From contig CAOJQZ010000007.1 in the NCBI GenBank assembly GCA_948441955.1, forward strand, positions 1-60,119: a stretch of 60,119 nt of DNA, in the 5' to 3' direction. Below the pieces are notes generated by a model. It searched no databases. It had not been told where the DNA came from and saw only the letters and a list, made by a program, of their open reading frames with translations. Position 1 is the first letter of the stretch; each line of letters starts with the position of its first letter. Position numbers and translations under genes: made by a program. Of this stretch, positions 43,073 to 52,432 are shown piece by piece. The stretch is from an uncultured Lachnospiraceae bacterium (GTDB lineage: Bacteria > Bacillota > Clostridia > Lachnospirales > Lachnospiraceae).

Positions 43073-43648
43073 CTATATAAGTCCGGAGAATCCAAAGAAC
43101 GCAATCGACATAAGCGCCGCTGTGATTAACACAATAGGTGTTCCCTGGAAAGACTCCGAAATATCATTATATTCTATCTTTTCCCTGATGCCTGCCATAA
43201 TAATAATTGCAATAGCAAATCCCACGGAAGTACCGATACCATTTACCACGCCTGTAAGAATTCCATAATCCTTCTGCACATTTGTAAGCGCCACCCCAAG
43301 CACCGCACAGTTCGTCGTAATGAGCGGCAGATAAACGCCAAGGGCGTTATAGAGAGAAGGCATAGCCTTTTTCAAAAACATCTCTACAAACTGCACCAGT
43401 GCAGCGATGACAAGGATGAATACGATCGTCTGCAGATAGGAAATGTTAAGCGGCACCAGTATAAACTTATAAATCAGGCTCGTAATAAACGATGCAATGG
43501 TAATAACGAAAATAACCGCTCCGCCCATGCCGGAAGCTGTCTCCACCTTTTTCGAAACGCCAAGGAAAGGACAGATTCCCAAAAACTGGCTGAGTACAAC
43601 GTTATTTACAATCGCTGAACCAATGGCGATAATTAATAATTCCTTCAT
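43073..43648 (-). CDS. rnfA: Rnf complex subunit RnfA
   Basis: 191 residues with six membrane segments; normal length. Landmarks: NNVVLSQFLGICPFLGVS near the start and YLPLITTNCAVLGVAL. RnfA and RnfE form an inverted pair around a Fe-S cluster held by conserved cysteines (C26-region and NCAVLG). It overlaps nothing and is 14 bp before the rnfB start. Confidence 0.96.
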   Translation of the reverse strand: MKELLIIAIGSAIVNNVVLSQFLGICPFLGVSKKVETASGMGGAVIFVITIASFITSLIYKFILVPLNISYLQTIVFILVIAALVQFVEMFLKKAMPSLYNALGVYLPLITTNCAVLGVALTNVQKDYGILTGVVNGIGTSVGFAIAIIIMAGIREKIEYNDISESFQGTPIVLITAALMSIAFFGFSGLI

Positions 43649-43661
43649 TTATGTACCCCTC

Positions 43662-44384
43662 CTATTCCTTCTCATTCCCTGTCGGGAAAACTTTTCCGCT
43701 GCAGCCTGCACAAGAAGCGCAGCCCTCGCCGCAGCCGGCTGCCTCTGTTACCTTTTTGCCCTTCTTCGCCGCGTTAATTTTTACCTTATTCTGCAGCGCC
43801 GTAAGTCCGGCAAGTACAAGAAAGGCTCCCGGTGCAAGAATAAATATGGTTATCGGCACATAGCCTGCCTGCCCCGTACTCACATCCGCAAGAGGAAGAA
43901 GCTGATAATTAAATGCCTTGCCGGAACCGATAAGCTCTCGCACAAGTCCGATTGCCGTAAGCCCCACAGTAAATCCAAGTCCCATGCCTATTCCGTCAAA
44001 GATAGATAATACTACCGGATTTTTTGACGCATAGCTCTCGGCACGGCCGAGAATGATACAGTTTACAACAATCAGAGGGATGTAAAGACCCAGCGACGCA
44101 TAGAGGCTCGGCACAAAGCCCTCTAAGAGAAACTGTACGATTGTTACAAAGGATGCCACAACTACGATAAACGCCGGCATTCTGACTGAATCCGGAATAA
44201 TCTTCCGAAGCATGGAAATCAACATATTGGAAAGCACAAGCACTACTGTCGTAGAAAGGCCCATACCTACACCGTTTATGGCGGATGTTGTTACCGCCAG
44301 GGTCGGACACATACCTAACATCAAAACGAAGGTAGGATTTTCTTTAATCAGACCATTATATACTCTTTCCGTACATCCATTCAT
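43662..44384 (-). CDS. rnfE: Rnf complex subunit RnfE
   Basis: 240 residues, six membrane segments, with NPTFVLMLGMCPTLAVTTSA and YIPLIVVNCIILGRAE, the mirror of RnfA. The C-terminus adds a short cysteine-rich tail (CGEGCASCAGCSGKVF), longer than in proteobacterial RnfE, which could bind metal. Cotranscribed with rnfG and rnfA. Confidence 0.95.
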   Translation of the reverse strand: MNGCTERVYNGLIKENPTFVLMLGMCPTLAVTTSAINGVGMGLSTTVVLVLSNMLISMLRKIIPDSVRMPAFIVVVASFVTIVQFLLEGFVPSLYASLGLYIPLIVVNCIILGRAESYASKNPVVLSIFDGIGMGLGFTVGLTAIGLVRELIGSGKAFNYQLLPLADVSTGQAGYVPITIFILAPGAFLVLAGLTALQNKVKINAAKKGKKVTEAAGCGEGCASCAGCSGKVFPTGNEKE

Positions 44385-44399
44385 CTCAACTACCTCCCT

Positions 44400-44981
44400 T
44401 TACATAAATACACTCTGAAAATAACCAAGAGCCGCATTCACTGCTCCGGTTACCGCCCTTGATGTGATTGTCGCGCCGCTTAGGGCGTCAATCGGCTCTC
44501 CGGCCCCGCCGTCCTTGGAAACAACAAATCTTTCCGTCTGTTTTCCCTGATACTGCTCATAAAAAGCCGGCTCCTTAGCCCTCATGCCAAGTCCTGCTGT
44601 CTCATTGATAGTAAGAATGGACACTCCGTTTACCGTGCCGTCCGCAGTAATTCCCACTGTAATCTGGATATCGCCGCCATATCCTTCCTTATCTGTAGTG
44701 GTGATAACATACCCTTCCTCACCCACCTTACATACCTCGTCAATAGAGCCCTTAATCCCAAGCTCACTGATGACCTGCTCTGCAGCCTTTTCGTCTACCT
44801 CGACAGCTTCAAAGCTGTTAATATCTGCTTCCGGAAACACTTCCTGCCATGCTTTTTTCTTTGCCGCCTCCTGGGTCTGTGCAATGGGCTCCTTTGTAAT
44901 CTCATACACAAGGCCAAGTCCGATTCCGGCTACAAGAGTAATGAGCGTAAGAATGATTGTATTTTTTATTATTTTATTCAT
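44400..44981 (-). CDS. rnfG: Rnf complex subunit RnfG (covalent FMN)
   Basis: 193 residues. One N-terminal membrane span then an FMN-binding domain outside the membrane. The flavinylation motif is DALSGATITSRAV (Thr in SGAT). Other landmarks are the GMRAKEPAFYEQYQGKQ helix and YGGDIQITVGI. ApbE encoded at 40 kb should attach FMN here. Start overlaps the rnfD stop by one base (TAATG). Confidence 0.96.
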   Translation of the reverse strand: MNKIIKNTIILTLITLVAGIGLGLVYEITKEPIAQTQEAAKKKAWQEVFPEADINSFEAVEVDEKAAEQVISELGIKGSIDEVCKVGEEGYVITTTDKEGYGGDIQITVGITADGTVNGVSILTINETAGLGMRAKEPAFYEQYQGKQTERFVVSKDGGAGEPIDALSGATITSRAVTGAVNAALGYFQSVFM

Positions 44982-45931
44982 TATTTCTCTCCTCCTTTAC
45001 CAAATGGTTTCGGGAGTGTAACCCTTTCAATCAATGGAACTAACAGGTTACTAATAATAATCGCATAGCTGACGCCCTCTGCAGAACCTCCGAACAGACG
45101 GAAAAGTCCGGTCAAAATTCCGAGAAGCGCGCCGTATACCAGCTGTCCTGTCTTTGTAATCGGAGAAGTTACATAATCTGTCGCCATAAACCATGCTCCC
45201 AGCATAATTCCGCCGCCGCACAGGTGGGCCGTAATATACTGGGGATCAAAAAACCCAATGTCCGGATTCTGAAAATGTCCGAAAATCCCCACAAATACGG
45301 CAAAGGTCACAATATATGTACCCGGGATCCGAAGATCAATAACTCCCATAAGAATCAGGAAGATTGCACCGATTATAATTGCAAATACAGATGTTTCGCC
45401 GATAGTTCCCGGAATCGTACCTATGAGCATACGCATGGTATCCACGGATTCCCCGCTCTTTAAAAGTGCAAGAGGCGTAGGCCCTGACACACCGTCATAA
45501 ATAAAGGTTGTCATCTGACCTGTAAAGGAAATCAGAAGAAAGCATCTCGCTCCAAGAGCCGGATTCATAAAATTCTGTCCCAGCCCTCCAAATAACTGCT
45601 TTACAATTAAAATACCAAACACACTGCCCAAGGCGCCCATCCACCACGGCGCGCTTGCCGGCATATTAAGCCCTAAGAGAAGACCTGTCACAACTGCGCT
45701 GAAATCATTTACAGTAATCTTTTTATGCATCAGCTTCTGATAAATATATTCCGTCAGCACCGCCGACACAGTTGTGCTGATCAGCATCACAAGTGCCGGA
45801 AGCTTAAAATTATATACACCGAAGGCCGCCGCCGGTAAAAGCGCTATGGTCACCATAAGCATAATATTTGCGGAGGTTGTCTTCGAGCGTATATGTGGTG
45901 AAGACGACATTTTTAACTTAATCTCACTCAA
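44981..45931 (-). CDS. rnfD: Rnf complex subunit RnfD (covalent FMN)
   Basis: 316 residues with about nine membrane spans. The flavinylation site is GVSGPTPLALL, the RnfD version of the motif; note P in place of A before T. Landmarks: MNPALGARCFLLISF and HLCGGGIMLGAWFMATDYVTSP. It is the membrane subunit carrying FMN and the likely ion-translocating core. Second gene of the operon. Confidence 0.95.
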   Translation of the reverse strand: MSEIKLKMSSSPHIRSKTTSANIMLMVTIALLPAAAFGVYNFKLPALVMLISTTVSAVLTEYIYQKLMHKKITVNDFSAVVTGLLLGLNMPASAPWWMGALGSVFGILIVKQLFGGLGQNFMNPALGARCFLLISFTGQMTTFIYDGVSGPTPLALLKSGESVDTMRMLIGTIPGTIGETSVFAIIIGAIFLILMGVIDLRIPGTYIVTFAVFVGIFGHFQNPDIGFFDPQYITAHLCGGGIMLGAWFMATDYVTSPITKTGQLVYGALLGILTGLFRLFGGSAEGVSYAIIISNLLVPLIERVTLPKPFGKGGEK

Positions 45932-45948
45932 CTCTATTCACCTCTTCC

Positions 45949-47268
45949 TTACTTTTTCTTTCGGTTTGCAAGGGCAATTTTTCTCATGGATCCAATCGCC
46001 TGCTTCAGCGGCCTTTTAGCCGGACATACAAAGCTGCAGGAACCGCATTCCATACACTCTAAGCCCTCATGCTTTGTAAAGGTTTCCTCATCATGATGCT
46101 CTGCATAGTCTGCAAGCCTTGACGGTATCAGACGGCTGGGGCAGGCATCCACGCAGCGGCCGCAGTTAATGCACGCCGTAGGTTCATGCTCCGCCACCTC
46201 ATCCTTCGTAAATCCAAGAATTGAGGAAGACGTCTTTGTTACCGGGACATCCAGTGTAAACATGGAAAATCCCATCATAGGGCCGCCGGAAATAATCTTC
46301 TGTGGCTCTGTTTTAAACCCGCCTGCTGCTTCTACAAGCTCCGCCTGATTGATTCCAAAGGGCACCTTAAAATTCCCCGGTTCATTCACTGCATTTCCGC
46401 TTACTGTCACCACACGTTCCATGGAAGGCTTTCCTTCTGTAACCGCACGATTGATAGTAATCATAGTCTCAACATTATCTACCACACAGCCTGCATCTGC
46501 CGGAAGCATGGCAGAATTAATTGCTCTTCCCGTTGTTGCGTATATGAGCTGACGCTCGCCGCCCTGGGGATACTTTGTCTTAAGAGCAAGCACTTCCATA
46601 CGAGGCTCATCCTTTGTAAGCTCCTTAAGCTTCGCAATACAATCCGGCTTATTGTCCTCCACACCGAAAATTCCCTTTGCATTGTCAAAAAGCTTAAGCA
46701 CTGCGCGCATACCGCCCACAAGCTCCTTTGGATTTTCCATCATACGGCGATAATCTGCTGTAATATATGGTTCACACTCCGCACAGTTTGCAATAATATA
46801 CTCAATTTTATCCGGCTCCTTGGGAGACAGCTTAACTCTTGTGGGAAAGCCTGCGCCCCCCATGCCTACAACACCGGCCTCGCCGATTGCATTTAAGATT
46901 TCTTCCTTCGTCATCTCCTCAAGAGGCTTGACCGCCTTATATTCTACCTCTTCATATTCCCCGTCATTTTCGATTACAATGCTGTTTACCTTGGACCCTG
47001 TAGGGTTAAAGCGGGGCTCAATCGCCTTCACGGTTCCAGATACGGACGCGTAAACAGGCGCTGACACAAAACCGCCGGCTTCTGCAATCTTCTGCCCCTT
47101 AAGTACACGGTCTCCAACTGCCACAACCGGACTGGCAGGTGCGCCGATATGCTGGGAAACCGGATATACCAGGTTGCCCTTTGGTTTCACTTCGACAATC
47201 GCCTTGTCCTTAGAAAGACTCTTGCCGTCATCCGGGTGGACTCCACCCTTAAATGTTAACAATGCCAT
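45949..47268 (-). CDS. rnfC: Rnf complex subunit RnfC
   Basis: 439 residues. Flavin and NADH site GMGGAGFPTRVKL, and two 4Fe-4S motifs at the C-terminus (CINCGRCVDACPSRLIP and CMECGSCSFVCPAKRPL). It passes electrons to NAD+ on the cytoplasmic side. First gene of the rnfCDGEAB operon, the order used in Clostridia and Acetobacterium. Start ATG behind AAGGA repeats, with a possible promoter at 47301-47329. Confidence 0.96.
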   Translation of the reverse strand: MALLTFKGGVHPDDGKSLSKDKAIVEVKPKGNLVYPVSQHIGAPASPVVAVGDRVLKGQKIAEAGGFVSAPVYASVSGTVKAIEPRFNPTGSKVNSIVIENDGEYEEVEYKAVKPLEEMTKEEILNAIGEAGVVGMGGAGFPTRVKLSPKEPDKIEYIIANCAECEPYITADYRRMMENPKELVGGMRAVLKLFDNAKGIFGVEDNKPDCIAKLKELTKDEPRMEVLALKTKYPQGGERQLIYATTGRAINSAMLPADAGCVVDNVETMITINRAVTEGKPSMERVVTVSGNAVNEPGNFKVPFGINQAELVEAAGGFKTEPQKIISGGPMMGFSMFTLDVPVTKTSSSILGFTKDEVAEHEPTACINCGRCVDACPSRLIPSRLADYAEHHDEETFTKHEGLECMECGSCSFVCPAKRPLKQAIGSMRKIALANRKKK

Positions 47269-47300
47269 CCCTTTATCCTTCCTTCCTTTTCTCTTATATA

Positions 47301-47329
47301 ACTATACAGGAAAATACCCCTTTTATCCA
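47301..47329 (-). promoter_or_regulatory. Candidate rnf operon promoter
   Basis: Minus-strand TGGATA (47324-47329), 17 bp, TATAGT (47301-47306). Each box matches consensus at four or five positions. Confidence 0.45.
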
Positions 47330-47388
47330 GTAAACCGGAGCAATTCCTTGTATATTTCGGGAAACATCTTGACGATTTTTTAACACAT

Positions 47389-47419
47389 AAAAGATAGAGG
47401 CCTGCCGCCTCTATCTTTT
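47389..47419 (-). terminator. Terminator of rpsA
   Basis: AAAAGATAGAGGC and GCCTCTATCTTTT are perfect 13-bp arms with a 5-nt loop, ending in a T-rich side on both strands. It lies 36 bp after the rpsA stop. Confidence 0.8.
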
Positions 47420-47454
47420 ATCTATCCCATCTATTCATCTGAACAAATTTAAGA

Positions 47455-48549
47455 CTATTCTTCTTCCTGTGCACTTTCTTCCACACTCTCCTCAGAAGCT
47501 GTCTCCAGCACTTTCATGCTGAGACTGATCTTCTTTTCTGATTCGTTCAAATCAACAATCTTTGCTGTGATCTCCTGCCCTACAGACAACACATCCGACG
47601 GCTTATCCACATGGGCCCTGGAGATCTGTGATACGTGAAGAAGAGCGTCAACACCCGGAGCAAGTTCAACAAACGCACCGAAATCCGTCATCCTTGCGAC
47701 TCTTCCCCTAATCTCCTTTCCTACTGCATAGTCCTCTGACGCATTCGCCCACGGATTTGTCTCCGGGAACTTAAGGCTAAGTGCAATCTTCGTATCATGA
47801 ATATCCTTCACCAGAACCTTCACTGCATCCCCAACCTTAAATACCTTCTTCGGGTTTTCAACACGTCCCCATGACATCTCGGATATGTGAAGCAGGCCGT
47901 CAACACCGCCAAGATCAATAAATGCACCAAAATCTGTTACATTCTTTACAACGCCTTCAACTGTATCGCCCACATGCAGACGCTCAAAAAGCTCTCTTTG
48001 CTTTTCGGCTCTCTCTGCAACAAGAAGCTGTCTCCTGTCTCCAATCACACGGTTTCTTCTCGGATTAAATTCACTGATAATAAATTCAATCTCCTGATCC
48101 TGATATTTTCCCAGATCCTTCTCATAGGTATCGGACACAAGGCTTGCAGGAATAAATACTCTTGCTCCCTCAACGGTTACGCTTAACCCTCCTCCGAGAA
48201 TCTGTGTTACCGGCGCCTTAAGAACCTCATGATTTTCATATGCTTCCTTGAGCCTCTCATTACCCTTTTCGGCAACCAGCCTCTTATACGTAAGCAGCAC
48301 CTGACCTTCTCCGTCATTTACTTTTAAGACTTTTACAGTCATGGTATCTCCTACAGATACCTTGGTTGTAAGATCGATGCCGGAATCATTGGTGTATTCA
48401 TTCCGTGTGATGATTCCGTCTGCTTTGTATCCTATATTCAAGACGATCTCATCTGGCTTAACGTCAATAACTGTACCGTCCACCACTTCTCCGTTTCTTA
48501 TTGTCTTAAAAGACTCTTCCAACATCTGTTCAAAAGTTAATTCTGACAT
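47455..48549 (-). CDS. rpsA: S1 RNA-binding protein (30S ribosomal protein S1-like)
   Basis: About 364 residues with four S1 repeats at roughly 14-85, 100-165, 186-255 and 270-342. Repeats three and four are the best conserved (VKNVTDFGAFIDLGGVDGLLHISEM and VARMTDFGAFVELAPGVDALLHVSQI). The short, four-repeat form is usual in Gram-positives. ATG 48549 follows GAGGAGG; the frame extends six codons upstream without a site. It overlaps the ispH end by 20 bases in another frame. In many Clostridia these two genes are fused. Confidence 0.93.
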   Translation of the reverse strand: MSELTFEQMLEESFKTIRNGEVVDGTVIDVKPDEIVLNIGYKADGIITRNEYTNDSGIDLTTKVSVGDTMTVKVLKVNDGEGQVLLTYKRLVAEKGNERLKEAYENHEVLKAPVTQILGGGLSVTVEGARVFIPASLVSDTYEKDLGKYQDQEIEFIISEFNPRRNRVIGDRRQLLVAERAEKQRELFERLHVGDTVEGVVKNVTDFGAFIDLGGVDGLLHISEMSWGRVENPKKVFKVGDAVKVLVKDIHDTKIALSLKFPETNPWANASEDYAVGKEIRGRVARMTDFGAFVELAPGVDALLHVSQISRAHVDKPSDVLSVGQEITAKIVDLNESEKKISLSMKVLETASEESVEESAQEEE

Positions 48550-49387
48550 TGTTTTGAACCTCCTCAATTATATTCTTGGGCGTGGATGCCCCTGCTGTAA
48601 TACCTACTGTTTCCACGGACCTTAATTGATTCATATCCAAATCGTCAAGTGTCTGTATATAGTACGTATCCGCACATGCATTTCTGCAGATTTCAAATAA
48701 CTTCTGGGTGTTGGAGCTTCTCCTGTCACCAATAACAATCATAGCTCCCGCCCGCTTTGCAATACTAAGGGCTTCTTCCTGTCGTTCCTTCGTTGCATTG
48801 CAAATCGTATTTAAAACAATTATATCATACCTCTTTTCCGAGATAATTTCAACTAAATCTTTGAATTTATTGTAATTAAATGTCGTCTGGGATACGATAC
48901 ATATTTTTTTTTCTTCCTTCCCGGCTGCAAAAGCTTTCGCTTCTTCCTCATTCTGAATAACCGTCACATGATCGCCTGCCCACCCTCTGATTCCCTCCAC
49001 TTCCGGGTGGGAACTGTTTCCGATAATAACAATATGAGAGCCGTTCCTGCTTTCCTCCTGTACAATATTATGTATTTTCTTGACAAAGGGACAGGTGGCG
49101 TCCACATACTGGATTCCATTGTTTTCCAGTATATTGCAAATGCTTTTCGGTACTCCGTGGGAGCGGAGAATTACAATTCCTTCCTTTAACGCTTCTAACT
49201 CCTGCACGGAATTTAAAACTGTCACACCCCGCTTTTCCATATCCTTAATAACCTCTTCATTATGGATAATGGGACCGAAGGTATAGATCCTTTCTCCCAT
49301 ACCTTCTTCTACCTGTCTGTATACCATATCTACCGCTCTTTTTACGCCGGGACAGAATCCGGCGGTTTTCGCCAATTCGACTTTCAT
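48530..49387 (-). CDS. ispH: 4-hydroxy-3-methylbut-2-enyl diphosphate reductase
   Basis: 285 residues. It makes IPP and DMAPP in the last step of the MEP isoprenoid pathway. The three Fe-S cysteines are in TAGFCPGVKRAVDM (C12), DATCPFVKKIHNI and NTICNATKERQ. Also GNSSHPEVEGIRGWA and GITAGASTP. It sits between cmk and rpsA, the classical clostridial order. Confidence 0.96.
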   Translation of the reverse strand: MKVELAKTAGFCPGVKRAVDMVYRQVEEGMGERIYTFGPIIHNEEVIKDMEKRGVTVLNSVQELEALKEGIVILRSHGVPKSICNILENNGIQYVDATCPFVKKIHNIVQEESRNGSHIVIIGNSSHPEVEGIRGWAGDHVTVIQNEEEAKAFAAGKEEKKICIVSQTTFNYNKFKDLVEIISEKRYDIIVLNTICNATKERQEEALSIAKRAGAMIVIGDRRSSNTQKLFEICRNACADTYYIQTLDDLDMNQLRSVETVGITAGASTPKNIIEEVQNNVRINF

Positions 49388-49413
49388 ATATTTTCTCTAC
49401 CTATTTCCCCCTG

Positions 49414-50070
49414 TTATTTGCACAAATCTGCAATGGCCTTTACTACCTCTTCAATGGTCATATCCGAGCTGTCAAGAAGATACGCGTCCTCTGCCTGCTT
49501 AAGGGGAGCCGTCTTTCTTGTCATATCCTGTTGGTCCCGCTTTTTAATATCTTCCGCGATGACTTTTATATCACAGCTTTCTCCCTTCTCGATAAGTTCG
49601 TCATACCTGCGCTTTGCCCGGGTTTCAACACTGGCTGTCAGAAAAATCTTTACATCCGCCTCCGGAAGCACACAGGTTCCGATATCACGCCCGTCCATCA
49701 CCACATCCTGATCCTTGGCCAGATTCTTTTGGAGCATAAGAAGTTTCTGGCGTACCTCTGGTATCTTCGCCGTAGCCGATGCCATGCGTCCTGCCTCTTC
49801 GCTTCGAAGCCTGGAGGTAATGTTCTTTCCATTTAAATAAACCTGCTGAACCCCGTCCTCATAGCTTATCTTTACGTCTGCATCCTTTACAGTCTCTATA
49901 ACTGCCGCCGTATCGCCGGCCTTAATTCCCTTATCCAGAAAATAAATGGCAAGCCCCCGATACAGTGCGCCCGTATCCACATAAATATATCCCTTTTTCT
50001 TTGCAAGAAGCTTTGCAATGGTACTCTTTCCAGCCCCTGCCGGTCCGTCAATCGCCACATTATATCCCAT
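49414..50070 (-). CDS. cmk: Cytidylate kinase
   Basis: 218 residues. Walker A GPAGAGKSTIAKLLA at residues 9-23, YVDTGALYRGLAIYF, and VMDGRDIGTCVLPEADVKIFLTAS. It phosphorylates CMP and dCMP. Start ATG follows AGGAGG and AGGA. First of the cmk-ispH-rpsA trio. Confidence 0.96.
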   Translation of the reverse strand: MGYNVAIDGPAGAGKSTIAKLLAKKKGYIYVDTGALYRGLAIYFLDKGIKAGDTAAVIETVKDADVKISYEDGVQQVYLNGKNITSRLRSEEAGRMASATAKIPEVRQKLLMLQKNLAKDQDVVMDGRDIGTCVLPEADVKIFLTASVETRAKRRYDELIEKGESCDIKVIAEDIKKRDQQDMTRKTAPLKQAEDAYLLDSSDMTIEEVVKAIADLCK

Positions 50071-50102
50071 AATTTCCTGTCCTCCTGTTATCTGTTTTTA
50101 TC

Positions 50103-51371
50103 TTACTGCCTGTATCCTCTGTCTCCGGAAGAGATATTATTTCCTGCCGCAAAAGCTGTAGACCACGCAATCTGGAGATTGAATCCCCCGGTCAGCCCGT
50201 CTAAATCCAATACCTCTCCTGCAAAATAAACACCCTTAATCAGCTTCGACTCCATTGTACCCGGATCGATTTCCTTCGTCTTTACACCGCCCTTTGTAAT
50301 GATTGCCTCATCATAATCCCGAAGCCTTGTAAGCGTCAGCGGAAACCCCTTGATAAGCTTTACAAACCGCAGCCTTTCTTCTTTGGAAATCACATGCACC
50401 TTTTTTTCCGGCATAATCCCGCTTAACTCTGTTATAACCGGAATCAGCTTAGCCGGAAATAATTTCCCCAGCGAATTTTTGAACTGCCGGTTCTGATTTT
50501 CCTCAAAGTCCCGGAGTACACGTCTGTCAAGAGCTTCCATATCAAGAGCCGGCTTCAAATCTATCTCAAGTCTTAAGGTTCCTCCTGACGCCGCCTTTTC
50601 GGAAAGCTTTCTTCCGATATAACTGCTGGCGCTTAATATAAGCGGCCCGCTTACGCCGTAATGGGTAAAAAGCATCTCTCCGAAATCCTCATAAAGCTTC
50701 TTTTTTCCGTCAAAAACCGCAGCCCTCACATTTTTGAGAGAAAGACCCATAAGCTCCTGAATCCACGGCTCCTTTACCTCAATGGGTACAAGAGACGGAA
50801 GGCACGGCGTAACCTGATGCCCCAGCCCCCTCGCGAACCGATAGCCATCTCCTGTGGAACCCGTAACCGGATAGGAAAGTCCGCCTGTGGCCACAATGCA
50901 TGCATCTCCTCTTATTTTCTTTCCATCAGAAAGGACAAGCTGATAAAAAGCGCCGTTCCGTGTCTCTAACTCCTTCACCCGGGCATGAAATATAATCTCC
51001 ACATTCAGTCTTCCCAGTTCCTGCAAAAGACCCCGGATAACATCCGAGGAATGATCCGACGCCGGAAATATACGGCCCCCTCGTTCGGTTTTTGTCCGCA
51101 CTCCAATTTCTTCAAAAAATTCAATTAAATCCTGATTTGTAAATCCATAAAAGCTGCTGTAAAGAAACCGGCTGTTACTTACCACTGAGGAAAATAATGT
51201 GTCCATATCACATGCATTTGTAAGGTTGCACCGCCCTTTTCCTGTAATAAATAATTTCTTTCCAGCCTTTTCATTTCTTTCATATAAGGTGACGCTGTGG
51301 CCGTTTCTTGCCGCCCATATTGCTGCAAACATCCCGGACGCACCGCCCCCTATAACTAAAACCTTACACAT
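50103..51371 (-). CDS. FAD-dependent oxidoreductase, HI0933/BaiN-like
   Basis: 422 residues. FAD-binding Rossmann motif VLVIGGGASGMFAAIWAAR with E52-type beta-2 end, RCNLTNA, VATGGLSYPVTGSTGDGY and the C-terminal FAD contact GEVLDLDGLTGGFNLQIAWSTA. Belongs to the HI0933/YhiN flavoprotein group; one related protein (BaiN) was linked to bile-acid reduction, but the general function is unknown. Start ATG 2 bp after the RpiR stop. Confidence 0.88.
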   Translation of the reverse strand: MCKVLVIGGGASGMFAAIWAARNGHSVTLYERNEKAGKKLFITGKGRCNLTNACDMDTLFSSVVSNSRFLYSSFYGFTNQDLIEFFEEIGVRTKTERGGRIFPASDHSSDVIRGLLQELGRLNVEIIFHARVKELETRNGAFYQLVLSDGKKIRGDACIVATGGLSYPVTGSTGDGYRFARGLGHQVTPCLPSLVPIEVKEPWIQELMGLSLKNVRAAVFDGKKKLYEDFGEMLFTHYGVSGPLILSASSYIGRKLSEKAASGGTLRLEIDLKPALDMEALDRRVLRDFEENQNRQFKNSLGKLFPAKLIPVITELSGIMPEKKVHVISKEERLRFVKLIKGFPLTLTRLRDYDEAIITKGGVKTKEIDPGTMESKLIKGVYFAGEVLDLDGLTGGFNLQIAWSTAFAAGNNISSGDRGYRQ

Positions 51372-51373
51372 AA

Positions 51374-52297
51374 TTATCCTTCTGTCTCCTGTGAAATATC
51401 CGACATTTCCACCGTATTCCCAATCATATTCAGCTCGTCCTTGCTGTACACCTGGTATTCATCCCAGATATCTTCCAGAGTCTCCAAAGTACTGATAACC
51501 TCTTCCTGCTTTTTCATACAGAGAGCGACCACAAGAGCATTTACCACACTTAAAGGCGCTACAAGTGAATCCACAATAGAAGCCATATCACTTCTGGCAA
51601 TCAGATTACAGGAGGAATAAAGCGTCATAGGAGAATGTATACTGTCTGTAAGGGTAATCACCTTTGCCTTCCGGTTGCTGGCAAACTCCAGCGCCTTAAG
51701 AGTCCGCATGGAATACCGCGGAAAGCTGATTCCAATAATAACGTCCTCCTCTCCAATCCTGATAAGCTGCTCAAAAATCTCACTGGAGCTGTTGGTATGC
51801 ACCGACACAACATTCTCACAGATCAGGTTCAGATAAAAGGTTAAAAAGCTCGCAAGAGGGGCGCAGCTCCTGATGCCTACAACATAAATCTTTCTTGCTG
51901 TAAGAAGCGTATCCACCGCCATCTCAAAGGCTTCCTGATCAATCCCGTTCATCGTGAGCTTGATCTTGTCTATATCGGACTGGAGCACCGTAGAAAGAAT
52001 CTCACCCTGGCTGATTCTTCCATATGTTACCTCCATCCGCTGAATGGAATTTAACTTCGTCCGTATCAGCTCCCCAAGGGCCTTCTGAAATTCCGGATAC
52101 CCTTCATAACCAAGCGCCATGGCAAACCGTACCACCGTAGATTCACTGACTCCCACTTCCTCGCCCATCTTTGCCGCTGTAAGAAAAGCCGCCTTATCAT
52201 AGTCCTCACGGATAAAATCCGCCAGCTTCTTCTGGCCTTTGCTGAATTTCCTATAGCCGTCCTCCAGCTTTCTAAGTAACGCATTCTTTGTTCCCAT
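51374..52297 (-). CDS. MurR/RpiR-family transcriptional regulator
   Basis: 307 residues. HTH_6 domain at 1-80 (GQKKLADFIREDYDKAAFLTAAKMGEEVGVSESTVVRFA) and a SIS phosphosugar-binding domain at about 120-250 (KIYVVGIRSCAPLASFLTFYL, VIGISFPRYSMRTLKALEFA). RpiR proteins respond to sugar phosphates. No sugar gene is adjacent, so the target is not evident. The ribosome site is weak (AAGAAA); a promoter lies at 52339-52366. Confidence 0.9.
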   Translation of the reverse strand: MGTKNALLRKLEDGYRKFSKGQKKLADFIREDYDKAAFLTAAKMGEEVGVSESTVVRFAMALGYEGYPEFQKALGELIRTKLNSIQRMEVTYGRISQGEILSTVLQSDIDKIKLTMNGIDQEAFEMAVDTLLTARKIYVVGIRSCAPLASFLTFYLNLICENVVSVHTNSSSEIFEQLIRIGEEDVIIGISFPRYSMRTLKALEFASNRKAKVITLTDSIHSPMTLYSSCNLIARSDMASIVDSLVAPLSVVNALVVALCMKKQEEVISTLETLEDIWDEYQVYSKDELNMIGNTVEMSDISQETEG

Positions 52298-52338
52298 TTT
52301 TCTTGTAACCCAGCCCTTTGCTTCATTATAATCATCTT

Positions 52339-52366
52339 ATTTTATCACAAATGTAAAAAAAAGCAA
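52339..52366 (-). promoter_or_regulatory. Candidate rpiR-type gene promoter
   Basis: Minus-strand TTGCTT (52361-52366), 16 bp, TAAAAT (52339-52344). A second possible -10, TATAAT, is at 52325-52330. Confidence 0.45.
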
Positions 52367-52432
52367 CCTTAATGAAAAATGCGGAAATATTCCATTACTG
52401 TCCTCCTTCTGTTCTGATGAACAATAAATTCA

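Noticed and set aside
43060..43104. 15-codon extension of the RnfB frame
   Set aside because: It overlaps the end of rnfA, and the ATG at 43059 has AGGAGGG and begins with the expected membrane span.
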